Source: Pseudeuparius sepicola (taxonomy: Eukaryota; Arthropoda; Insecta; Coleoptera; Anthribidae). From it: a DNA stretch of 64,000 bases. Where the stretch lies: positions 441,501 through 505,500 of the forward strand of contig OY987304.1 in NCBI GenBank assembly GCA_963920635.1. The letters are read 5' to 3'. The position numbers and the translations under genes were made by a program. This document shows, piece by piece, positions 12,177-23,313 of the stretch (position 1 is its first letter; each line of letters opens with the position of its first letter). The notes under the pieces are model-generated. The model was not told where the DNA came from, did no database searches, and was given only the letters and a program-made list of their open reading frames with translations.

Positions 12177-15100
12177 ATGTCCAACGTGGCAACACCGACG
12201 AAATCCCCACCACCGCCCATAGAAGACGACGACACGTCACTAAGGTCGCTAAGCTCTGAAGATGTATCGCAGGTGGCTCCGAAACGCTACTGTTGCGCGA
12301 AAAGCATCAACCCAGCGGACGGCAGAGGCAGGAGACTTCACCTGCTTCAAATGCTGGTGCTACCCTTCATCCCTATTTTGGCGCTGATCGTACAAACATC
12401 GGTGATGCTAGACAACATCATGTTGTACAGAAACGAGGTTATGGAGGTTGAAAATCAGGTAATGAAAATACAGAAACGGAATAATATTCCGTTCAACAAG
12501 GTCTTATGAACTACTCAATTAACCCTAATGAAAATTCGATATATTGGGGCCATTTTTTCGTTAGGGTATCTTAACTATAGTATCGATCAGTACACAGAGA
12601 ACACACCACATGATAAAAGTTTTGCTATTATTTTTGTCCCTGGAAGCATCTGTAGTTTCTAATGATTTTGCTTCACTTCTAATAACAAAGAATGCCGCTA
12701 AAATTTTCCACAGCCACTTCAAAGTAGAACGAACGGTTAATTCTAAATTGATTCCAGTTTACGTAAGGCCCTTAGATATGCCCCTTGGGGTTCCAATAAA
12801 TCTTCATTCCTTTTTGTTTACCCCATCGTGGAACAGTGATTTGAAAGTTTAATTTGGACGGTAGATTGGTCTTATGCAACACTGTTTCGTGTACCTACTT
12901 GTTTTCTGCATTTTAAGATGCAGCTGGTTGGTTTCTGAATAACACAGTAGGTACCTACCTATGTATGTACAGGGTGTCTACTTTTAAGTGTATACAAATC
13001 GATAAAAAATGTATTCTGTGAGATACTTTCAAAAACCTTTTTTTGTTTGAAAGGCCTTCAAAAACCGCTTCCTTTGACCTTCCTGCCATTTTCAAAATGC
13101 AAATCCAGGGCCGGCTGCGATTTTTTTATACCCCCGATTTTCGCGAAAACATTTTAGCTATTTTTTTATTTAAAATCTGACCCCACAGCGTTAATCAGAA
13201 CATCACAAAACCCTTATATACCAAATTCGAATAAAAAATATACAGGGAGTTCCATTATGCAGGGTGTCAAAGTTGAACAAAATAGGAATTTTAAAGGCAC
13301 CTGCCAAGTCAAGTGTGCCATGGAATCCCCTCAAAACAGTTGAATGGTCAACAGGACCACTCAAGTTGTTGGTGTGCAAAGGTCCAATACGAAATATACG
13401 GAGTGCTCTTATCTGTGCGCTCTCAAATTACTGAATTTTTTGTAACTTTATACGGGTCAAAAATCGAGTATATCAAAACCGCTCCACATACTATAAACGA
13501 ACTAAATCTAAAATATACAGAAGCCTGCCAGTCAGTAAGTCCATATCAGTTTAAGGTGGCTGGTGTGTCACAACAGGAAACGCACAGAAAATGTATCATC
13601 TTAGACAGTGACCTTGTTGAGAAAGGCCCAATAATTTAAATTTGTTTTTATTTGTTGGTTGGCATTTTGTAAAGAAATAAATTACTTTTGTGTTTATTAA
13701 TATTTTTTCAATGTTTCCAGAGCACTCCTGATCAGTATAAAGTTTAATAAAAATTCAGAATTTTGAGATGGCTCAAAGAAAAAACCCTGTATATTTTTGT
13801 AGTAAATCTTTTCACACCAACATTTTGAGTGATCCTGTTGACCATGCAACTGTTTTGAAGGGATTCCATGGCACACTTGGCTCGCCAGATGTCTTTATAA
13901 AATTCCTATTTTGCTCAACTATAACACGGTGTAGAACCGAACACCCTCTACATTTGTTCAAATTTAGTATATGGGGGTTTTGGGGTGTCCTGAGTAACGC
14001 TGTTGTGTCAGATTTTAAATAAAAACATCGCTAAATGATTTTTGTGAAAATCGGTGTATAAAAAAATCGTAGCCGTCCCTGGATTTGCATTTTGACAAAA
14101 GTAAAAACGTCAAAGACCTTTCGAACAAAAAAAGGTTTTTGAAAATATCTCACAAAATACATTTTTTTATCGATTTGTATACACTTAAAAGTAGACACCC
14201 TGTATATCTAAAATGCGAAAACACCTTTTTTGGCCTCATTTGCAGTTCTTAAAAGGGTCAACCCTCAACCCTTGTAGGGTGTAAACGGAGTGGCCGAAAG
14301 CACATATTTGCAAGCTGTCACAAATTTGAATTATCGCAATGTTATGGATAAAAAAAATCGAAGTATAATTTGCTGGTATTCGAGAGAAAGTTGGACGTTT
14401 CCTTTTTATTATACCTACGCTCGGAAAAATCCACTTTTTTATTTTAACTTACAGGTGACAGTTGCTACTGAACTTGGTAAAGTAGTCACAAGAATGCAGT
14501 TAGAAAGATCAGAAGTAGCTTTTTATGTTTATACGAATGGCAGTCACTACAGGTTTGTACATATTTAAAAAATATAACTCATTACAGCATAATAGTGATG
14601 TAATGACATCCATTACAGCATAAAACGATGTAATGATAATCACTACAGCATGCAATGACGTAATGACTTCATTACTTAATCGCGTTTTTATAAATTTTTC
14701 ATTTTCTAGAACAAATTTGCAGACGAGATTCGAACTGACAGACCAAGCTTTACAAAACATGAGCAGTTGGCCACCTATGATCATACAATTTGAAGGTAGC
14801 AGAAAATTGTATCTTGATAAAAAAACGTTTCAAGAAAATTTGACAAAATTCAGGTAGTGTTCTAAATTTTTATAAAAATTACGGTAAGGTTGTTGTACTT
14901 TTTTTAGGGATTCTGTAAAAAATTCTGAAGATACTACTATAACAGATGTTCTTGAGTGGTACACTTCTGTAAATGCAGCAATGTTGGATCACTTAACAAA
15001 TCAAATTAAAGAAACTGATAACAGTGGCGTGTGGAGGTAAAAAAATAATAATTTTTTTTTCAAAAGTTTACGTTTTATTTTTTAGATATCTTCTATCTTT

Positions 15101-18100
15101 TAAAAATCTGCTAAAAAGCATTGAAAGTACTGGTATTGCAAGTGTATACGGTGTAAATTATTTTGGTAGGGGATATTTAAACCCTCCAAATTATATAAAT
15201 TATATCAGGCATGATTCTATAGCAAAAGATCTGTTGAACACTTCTTTAAATTATGTTTTAAAATTGAAAAATGAGTACAAATCTCTTACATTGTCTATGG
15301 AAAATTATGGAAATATTAAGAGAAAGTAAGTGAAAACTCGGGGTATAAAAATACCGGACAAGTTATTGTGTCTAACATTTTTTAAAACTTGTAGAAACGA
15401 TATTATAATCAAGAACGAAAGAAGAACTCCAAATTACACCGAAGCTTTAAACTACTTTGACTCCATAGCAATGTACACAGATGAACTCAGAAAGTTACAA
15501 AGAAGCTTGAGAGTTACCATAGGGTAAGACTGTAGATTTAAAACTTCAATTTCCAAGCTAACTTTTTACATTTTTTAAATAATATCCGACAATTTTAAAT
15601 TAAATTAAAAATTTTCCAGAGAATATGTTACTGACCATTTGAGTTTTGCTACCAACAAAGAAGTGGTTGGAGTCGCTATATTAGTTGTAGTTTTGACAGT
15701 TTCTCCTATAATTATTTGGTTGGTACACAATGCAGTCGCCACAATACAAGTAAGAACGAAAAACAAAAATAGTGTACAGGGTGTCCCATTTTGGGTGTTT
15801 TTGGGTGTTTTTCTCAAAAATCTCGGTTATTATTAAAGCTAGAGGGTTGCGGTTTTCACGTCACTGTACTAGTTTTTTGAGAGGAATTTGGTGGGCCAAT
15901 CAGATTTTAGATAAGTTTTATAGTTTCCGCGCATTGGCGCACTACTGGAAATTTTCGATTTTTTGGAAACCTCTCTCCTGGCTACAACTTATATATATCG
16001 ACAAATTTAATCAACTATTTTTATAGATTTTTTGGCGTAGAATCGAATGGAATCATTAGTTTTTTGGTAGCGTTAATAGTTTTGAGATATGAACTACGGT
16101 TTCCATTCTACGCCAAAAAATCTATAAAAATAGTTGATTAAATTTGTCGATATATATAAGTTGTAGCCAGGAGAGAGGTTTCCAAAAAATCGAAAATTTC
16201 AGTCCTGCGCCAATGCGCGCAAACTATAAAACTTATCTAAAATCTGATTGGTCCACCAAATTCCTCTCAAAAAAGTAGAACAGTGACGTGAAAACCGCAA
16301 CCCTCTAGCTTTAATAATAACCGAGATTTTTGAGAAAAACACCCAAAAACACCCAAAATGGGACACCCTGTACAGGGTCTTCATGCGAGAACTGCGACCC
16401 CCCATTATTTCCCTAATTTTTGCAGATAGAAAAAAAAGTTTTATATAAAATTTGCAGGGTAAGTATCGGGCTTTAGAAAGGTAGCCTTGTGGTTTACAGG
16501 GTGTATCGTAGAAGTGGGACAAAATATATTTTTTGTTTTTAATAATAAACATCCTGTATATTTTTGGATATATTAATAAAAGTTATAATTTTTCTGATTG
16601 CAACGATAGATAACCTAACTTTACAAAAAAAATAATTCAAAAGATCGCAGTTAGCCATAAAATTAAGTCGGATTTTTGATGGTTATGCTAGATTACCTCT
16701 TACTTACTTTAGTAAATCATAAAAATAACAAAATGGCAATAAATATTCAATATTCATCATTTTTACTTTTTAGTCTATCCATGTAAACTTAAAAAAAAAA
16801 CTGGTGGGAAGAAATCTTTAAAATTTATTGCCATTTTTTGTTATTTTGATTTACTAAATTAAGAGAGAGATACCTAACTATCAAAAATCTGACTTAATTT
16901 CATGGCTAACTGCGATCTCTTAAATGAGTTTTTTTGTAAATTTAGGTCCACATAACTTGCTAAAGGGAAACTCAAATATCCACATGTTATAATATATCGT
17001 TGCAATCAAAAAAATTAGCTCTTTTAAAATATCCAAAAATATACAAAATGTTTATTATTAAAAACAAAAAAATATATTTTGTCCCACTTTTACGATATAA
17101 ACCACAAGTCTACCTTTCTAAAGCGCGTTACTTACCTTGCAACTTTTATATAAAACTTTTTTTTCTATCTGCAAAAATTGGGGAAATAATAGGGGTGTCC
17201 AAGTTTTCGTATACCTGGGTGGTATACCTAGACAGATTATACCCACCTACGAAATTGTGCATGGCAAAATGGATGGTTCTAACCTAAAAGTAAAGAAATG
17301 TATGCCATATTTATTTTTGTAGCTTTATGCGGCAAATTTGTCCAAAAAAGCCAAAGAACTAAAAAGGGAAAAAAAGAAAAGCGACCTTTTGTTGTTTCAA
17401 ATGTTACCACCTAGTGTCGCCACTCAACTGAAGCAAACTAGACAGGTAATAATCCTCGGCTAATGTTTGTCATCATCAAAAAAATAATACTTACATAGAT
17501 TATACTATCATATATTATAATACCTACATAATATATTTGTATATATTTTTTTAGGTACCTGCTGAATATTATGCGTCTGTCACTGTATATTTTAGTGATA
17601 TTGTCGGATTTACTGAAATTGCAGCAGTTAGCACACCATTGGAAGTAGGTATAGGTACAGGGTGATCCACTTTTAAGTGACCAAACTGTAACAAACAAAA
17701 CAACAAACACTTTTTCGTATAAACTATACAGGGTGCCCCAAAAGTAATGAGACATAGAGCAACTGCATATATTTTACACAACGCGTTAAAGTTCATTTTT
17801 TGAAATATAATTATGGCTGCATCTCCCAAACTAATCAAGCTGCTGAACTGAAATTTGGCACTGCTGCGTTTTTGGCGATGGAGAATAAGCTGAAAATGTC
17901 AATTTCGCCGTATCTCACAGCGGGCGCCACTTACGCTGTTTTTTGGATCCTGCTTTTACTCGTAACTTTTTTGAGGTTATCTTTTTGGTCCTGCAAGTCC
18001 ATCATTTTAGTGCATCTTTTCATTCTGCAAGAAAAAGGTACTATTGTTTCGTAACGATCAAATCAACGGCTTGCGTTGAAATCGGCGAAATGTGCTCCAA

Positions 18101-19413
18101 AACACCTGTTGACTTCAATATTCGAAACATAAAATTTTCACCTTCTGCTTTCAAATGTTACAGATCTTAAAAATATATAGTTTATTCGAAAAAGTGCGGT
18201 TATTTTTGAAGATCTATCACATGTTACAGTTTGGTAACTTAAAAGTGAATCACCCTGTGTATAAAATAATACTTACAATTTTTGTAACACCCTGTATATG
18301 AGAAATATTATAAATATTTACTGTATTTTTTTCTGTAAAATTAGAAATAGAAGTATAGGTACTTTATAGTCTTGTAGTATTTTCGCGCTAAGTATTACAT
18401 TTTCAAAACCAAAAATGTTTGACTATTTTTAGGTCGTAACTTTTCTAAACAAAATCTACAAACAATTTGATGCTAGAATAGAATGCTATGACGTCTACAA
18501 AGTTGAAACTACCGGTGATTCTTATATGGTTGCATCGGGACTACCCGAAAAAAATGGTAAGAACGTTTCCAGAAATGGCCATCTCAAAATTTTCTGTAGT
18601 TTCATTGGATGACATTTATTTCTGAGACACCAAGAAACTGCAATTTTTTTGCGACAACCTGTACACTGTACCAAAATCCATTTTAGGCAACAAACACGTA
18701 TCGGAAATAGCAAGCATGGCCTTGGACCTTCTGGCTGGCTCAAGCCACTTTAAAATACCGCACAGGAAGTCAGAAAGGCTTAGAATAAGATCTGGGGCAC
18801 ATACTGGGCCAGTGGTTGCTGGAATAGTCGGTTCGAAAATGCCTAGATACTGTTTGTTCGGCGATACTGTGAATACAGCTTCTAGAATGGAATCTACCGG
18901 CGAAGGTAACTTTATTTTCTTCAAATTTAACCTGAAGCCGACCCTGTCGCCACCTTGCTTCATATGGGCCAATGAGAGCAGCGCGCATGTGCGAATGTTG
19001 GGGCTAGGACAGGCCCGGCTCGGAAATTTTTCGTATATTTTAACTAGAAAATTTATTTTTTAGCTTCAAAAATTCACATTAGTTCAGAAATGAAGAGAGC
19101 ATTAGACGATATAGGAGGTTATAGGACTGAACATAGAGGACTTGTAGAGGTTAAGGTAATATTTATAGAAAAGTAATTTGAAATAAATTACATAAATTTA
19201 AATTTTCTTAGGGTAAAGGAATGCTCGACACCTATTGGTTGACTTGTAAGGAAGGTGGGACACAAAGGACTTTAGAAATGGAAGCGCCATCATATTTTGC
19301 TGTAAGTTTTTTTAATTTTAAATAATGTTTATTTTTATTTGTCTTCTAAATAGGAGGAAGAAGACATTGAGCCAGTGTTTATAAAAAGACTGAGGGCAGA
19401 TAGCTACTTTTGA
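12177..19413 (+). CDS. Receptor guanylate cyclase with NIT-type ectodomain
   Basis: Makes cGMP from GTP at the membrane. Coding exons: 12177-12458, 14455-14552, 14710-14853, 14908-15036, 15086-15325, 15395-15523, 15620-15749, 17323-17445, 17555-17644, 18433-18556, 18687-18905, 19064-19155, 19212-19301 and 19354-19413. All phases agree, giving 649 residues. Residues 1-53 are a proline- and serine-rich cytoplasmic head. TM1 is about 54-78, an extracellular helical region about 80-350 resembles NIT (nitrate/nitrite-sensing) domains, and TM2 is about 356-378. A basic linker leads into a class III cyclase domain. The catalytic residues are present: FSDIVGFT (metal Asp440), KVETTGDS (guanine-selecting Glu480, second metal Asp484), [14 protein letters not shown] (guanine Cys, transition-state Asn and Arg). 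There is no kinase-homology domain. The NIT assignment rests on topology and family memory and could be checked by HMM. The ligand is unknown. Confidence 0.93.
12968..14204. mobile_element. Foldback element in guanylate cyclase intron
   Basis: TACAGGGTGTCTACTTTTAA at the left is mirrored by TTAAAAGTAGACACCCTGTA at the right. Arms of about 150 bp are near-perfect inverted copies and include the AAACCTTTTTTTGTT block. The interior (13165-14030) is the same palindrome found at 9380-10205 and 63290-63930. It sits in the intron between the first two coding exons of the cyclase gene. Its frames of 108 and 84 codons are palindrome artefacts. Confidence 0.8.
15775..16372. mobile_element. Foldback element, uninterrupted copy
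   Basis: About 598 bp, TA to TA. The ends are TACAGGGTGTCCCATTTTGG and its inverse. It is a sister of 10788-12113 without the nested insert. It lies in the 1.57 kb intron (15750-17322) just after the TM2 exon of the guanylate cyclase, 26 bp past the donor. Confidence 0.85.
16371..17220. mobile_element. Second foldback element abutting the first
   Basis: Starts at TACAGGGTCTTCATGCGAG and shares its TA with the end of the 15775-16372 element. The arms are inverted copies: GCAGATAGAAAAAAAAGTTT near 16423 is mirrored by AACTTTTTTTTCTATCTGC near 17154, and GTGGGACAAAATATATT near 16515 by the inverse near 17070. The right boundary is only approximate because the terminal bases have decayed. It fills most of the rest of the intron. 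Confidence 0.65.
17656..18262. mobile_element. TACAGGGTG element in cyclase-domain intron
   Basis: The left end TACAGGGTGATCCACTTTTA is mirrored by TAAAAGTGAATCACCCTGTG at the right, with further inverted matches through the adjacent GTTACAGTTTGG block. A second TACAGGGTG start lies inside at 17726, so this may be nested. It begins 11 bp after the donor of the 17555-17644 exon. A related copy is at 40101-41278. Confidence 0.65.
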
Positions 19414-20580
19414 GTGATAAAAATGTATTATCTTGTATTATCTTGTTTCTAAAAATGACCCTTATTAAATGTTAAAAAAGCACGTTTTAGTGCAAATATG
19501 TAAAATGTATGTTTATTAATAGCTTTTATTGACATATCTAGTTTAAAATATTTTGAATATTATGTATGACATATTTCTTCATACATGTATTTAGAACAGG
19601 AAAGAAGTTTAAATTTTGGAACATATATACCTCCTACATACTGTATTTTTTATTTTTTCTTATTGATAAAAGTAGGTAGGTAAATGAATGTTTATACAGT
19701 TTTTGTATTATCAAAGGCTAGGATAGAGAAAACCTAAATGTGATGTATAAAATATATTGTTTATTAGATAGAAATATATATGTAGGTATAAGTAATTTAA
19801 TGTTTTTTGTGGATCTCATATATTATAAAACGAATTTTGAATGTGATTATTTATTACCTCTATGTTAAAATAAAATATAAAAAATAATAAGAATATCTTT
19901 TTGTATCAACATGCATACCTATAATAGACAAGGAAAGAGAGAGGACACCGCGCTTGTCTACCCTTTGAACGGCGGCCATTTTATATGTGGCAGACAAAGC
20001 GAGTACGATGTGAGTTAATTTGAAGAATTTGCAAAAACTTTATTTTTCCTCAATATAACTTCTTCAAATTCCTTCTACCTTTTAGTATGATAAAGTGCAT
20101 CGTTTTGTTTGTAAATAGGATCAATATAAATATTTTTTAACATCGTTTTTATTGAAAATTTCTTAATTGATTATGATAGTTTCCTAAATAATGAGCTGGT
20201 TTCCATGGGCGTGCATTATTTATTTTATTTTGTCTGATTCGAAATCGCCGCAAATAAATATATTTCAGCACTTGACACTAGCTTTACATTTGGGAAATTA
20301 TCTGCAAATAAATATATACCAATATTCAAATTACATGCAAGTCAAAATTAACTACCTCTTCATTTTTAACATTTTTGTGATATTGGCTAAGAACGCGTTT
20401 CATGCTACGCCACTGGACTGTCGTGCGATGTGGCAGTCGGTAACACGGCCGCGAGCGCTGTTAGGCGTCCTCTCTCTCTGTCCTTGTCTAAGATACTTAC
20501 GTTATTTTATTCGAATTGTTTTACAATTGCAATAATATACGACCTCTGTGATAAAATCCAATAGTGCGCTGGGCGTCTTT
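19414..20580. other. Guanylate cyclase 3' UTR and spacer with imperfect inverted repeat
   Basis: Likely polyadenylation signals (AATAAA-type) near 19870. About 19928-19950 (GACAAGGAAAGAGAGAGGAC) is mirrored near 20473-20496 (CTCTCTCTCTGTCCTTGTC), so the 570 bp between may be a decayed inverted-repeat element. Its interior frame of 114 codons has no recognisable domain. Confidence 0.4.
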
Positions 20581-20588
20581 TGTTTCAT

Positions 20589-20690
20589 TTTGACAGTTCT
20601 CCTGTCAACAGTCAACAGCGTCACAATCACTATCACCTGTCAAAAATGCGGGAAATTCTAAAATATAACCTGAAACCAGTTGAAATATCT
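20589..20690 (-). pseudogene. Duplicated 3' end of the PITP gene (possible alternative last exon)
   Basis: This segment matches 21159-21252, the 3' UTR plus the last codons of the PITP gene on the same strand, with blocks TTGACAGTTCTCC and TGCGGGAAATTC in common. The coding part reads RYFNWFQVIF then stop (20690-20658), against GYFNWF then stop in the main gene. It is directly preceded by an acceptor-like CTACAG (20696-20691), so it could work as an alternative terminal exon. A decayed tandem duplication is the simpler reading. Confidence 0.6.
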
Positions 20691-20699
20691 CTGTAGGTA

Positions 20700-21150
20700 C
20701 TATACATGTTAAAAATAAAACAAAAAATAAGAAGATATTTTTTATTTCCATATAATACGTATAACATAATTTTTTATTTAACAGGAAGATTTCCAAAGTG
20801 CCATTATTCACTATTAAATTGTTCTTCTTTTGCAATTATAAATTAAAAGTGTAGAAGTGGTGAGAAAACTCGAAAAATACAATAGTATCTAATAGTATCT
20901 ATATCCATATTAAAAAAAGTGATCCAACCTAATTTTTTTCTCTTTAAATAAATCTCTCATTCATAAGTGGAGAATGCCCTGATTATTAATTTATTTGATA
21001 AATATGATAAACAATAATTATTTACACATTAAAATCGAAATAGTTATAATAACAATAAAAAGACTAGCTTACTTTTTTATTTTGTGAAAAATATCATGGC
21101 CAACTACAAAAAATAACAACCACCTCCAACAGTGTAGTGTGCGCGTTTTC
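20700..21150. other. Spacer between PITP gene and its duplicated tail
   Basis: AT-rich. No coding exon or repeat boundary was recognised. Confidence 0.35.
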
Positions 21151-21233
21151 CATTTCAATTTGACAGTTCTCCCATCAACAGAATCACGATCGCTGTCGCC
21201 TGTCAAAAAGTGCGGGAAATTCGAAAAAATAAC

Positions 21234-22708
21234 CTAAAACCAGTTAAAATAGCCCTTTTTAACAGGGGATTTTGGGCTTTTTGGTGTTAGCGGCGGACTG
21301 AGACTTGCTGGGGCGTCTCCGGATGCTTCTGGTTTGATTTCTGGGGAAGTTTGTTTCAAAAGTAAATTTGTCTCGTGATGTAAGGCATTTTCATATTTTC
21401 TGACATCGTCCATTGTCATTTCTATCCAATCGTCAATCCAGGCAAAGGCCTGACGATGGCCGAGAAGTAGGACTTCTCTGACACACTAGAAATTGGCGAG
21501 TTTTGATAATTTTTTTTATATTATCTGAGGATGAAGCATTTATTTTCTGACTTACCGAATGTATAAAGTCTTCCACTTTAGTTTGAAGCCCGAAAACCTC
21601 GAAATAAGCGCTCACCAACTTATAAGAACACATTATCGGCTGATAGTTAGTTTTCCAACCATCCACCAGAGGGCCGCGGTGAGTTTTCTTCGATTGGAAG
21701 AATCTAGGATCTTCTTCTTCTTTATAATGTTTCGGAGACACTTCATCATAGGCTATATCGATATGATCTACGATTCTTTCAGCTAGTTGTTCCGCGTTCA
21801 AATTTAAACACTAAAATTATTTCTCTAAACTCGTAAACAAACAATCCGTGGTAAAACTCACGTTTTCAGTACAACCGTTGTTATTCTCGTATTTCGTTTG
21901 AATCGATATGTGGAATCTCGGAATAAATGAACACTAAAAGACATATTTTTAATGAATTTTGAAAAATCAGTTTCAATAGTTTTTTGTGGCCTACAGGTTT
22001 TTCACCAGTTGGCAGTCAACAGTCAACCTACCTTTTGTTTGCTCGATGGACCTGTCAAAAAGACAACTTTTTTATCAAAGGCATCGTATCCAAGAATGCC
22101 TTTGATTTTTATAATCAATTATAATTTGACAAAATTTGACTGATATTCTGACAAGTTTGACAACTATAGTCTGTCAGTTTTACAAAACAATTGACTGATG
22201 ACAACCCACCAAAACTACTTTTAAAAAATAGTGCCATCTATTTTTTTTATTTACAAACTAAAATATTACCGTATAGTCCGTAATAGTAAATGGATAATAA
22301 TTCCATGCCTTCTCGGTTACGTAAAATATCTTTGGGATGACTGCTTGTACCCAATAAGGCAAACGACTAAAAACAAGGTACAATTTTTGAATTTGTACTA
22401 CCTACTTTGAACGTTCATTACTTACTTTGATAGATGTATTCTTTTCTCGGTAAATTGACCTTTGCCATGCTCCGAATCCTCACATTCTGTATTTTCTACA
22501 ACTTCAACTCCCTCACCATCTCCAGACTGCTCTAAACTGTGCCTGGCAATCATGTAAAGTTGCCCTATTCGATACTAAAAACATGGGAAATTTACAATTG
22601 AAATTTATTACAAAAATTTCCTCGTTCAACAAGAATACTTTTTCAAAGAATATTTACCTCTTCAACGGTCATAGGCATGCATATTCTGTATTCCTTGGTC
22701 AAAACCAT
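21234..22708 (-). CDS. vib: Class I phosphatidylinositol transfer protein
   Basis: Soluble protein that exchanges phosphatidylinositol and phosphatidylcholine between membranes. Exons in coding order: 22708-22658, 22574-22426, 22366-22270, 21933-21862, 21810-21556 and 21485-21234. All phases agree, giving 291 residues. The start MVLTKEYRICMPMTVEEYRI is the invariant PITP N-terminus. Family landmarks follow: GQLYMIARHSLEQSGDGEGV, RLPYWVQAVIPKIFYVTEKA, WNYYPFTITDYTCSF, YDEVSPKHYKEEEDPRFFQS and WKTNYQPIMCSYKLV. Vertebrate alpha and beta forms are about 270 residues. The extra length here is a proline-, serine- and lysine-rich tail (SPPLTPKSPKSPVKK) ending YFNWF, a plausible phosphorylated membrane-contact tail. 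Head-to-head with the Derlin gene, 605 bp between start codons. Closest fly gene: vibrator. Confidence 0.96.
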
Positions 22709-23313
22709 TGTTTTCGATTGATTTTTGTATTTCTGGAGGAATTTTGAGTTTTCGTTTTCCAAAAACAAGACAGACGTCAAAAAGCAGGGCAGCGAACAGT
22801 GGAAAACGAAAGTTACTAGGTTAGTTACCTAAAGGTAGCCATGCACTCAAAAGAACAACGAAGAAAAACTAGAGAATGGAGAACGCAAAAAAAAACATTC
22901 ACCCAACGACATAAGCTTATAGTAATTTGTCTAGACTTAGTAATATGTTTTAGAAAAAGTTTAAAACGGCGAAAAGACTAGTAGTTTCTTTGAAAATAGC
23001 AAACAGCTAAATTCCTCCAAGAGCCGTGAGCCCGAACTAGCCGTGTGACACCCCCTTTAAAGAAAGCGCCACCACCCACACGACAGGAAAATTCCTACGT
23101 CAAAAACTCATCTGTCATTGAAACGTCAGAAATCAGAATTCGCTGGGATAACAAAAATATAAAAAAATGTTCACTGATGTGGCCAAAACACAATGAGCTA
23201 TTTTAGTTGAGGTCCAAACTTTGTAAAAGCAAGTAAATAACGAATAATGCCTTGATAAGTATATAAAAACAATTAGAGACTACAAAATTTTGAATGGTAA
23301 AAGTTTTAAAAAA
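22709..23313. promoter_or_regulatory. Shared divergent promoter region of PITP and Derlin genes
   Basis: The two genes are transcribed away from each other, and their start codons are 605 bp apart. Both 5' UTRs and both core promoters must fit here unless upstream exons exist. No TATA box is convincing. The stretch around 23020-23110 is less AT-rich than its surroundings. Confidence 0.55.

Noticed and set aside
12610..12852. 80-codon frame with a hydrophobic start in a guanylate cyclase intron
   Set aside because: Looks like a signal peptide, but the remainder has no family features and no splice role. Cyclase phases fit only by skipping it.
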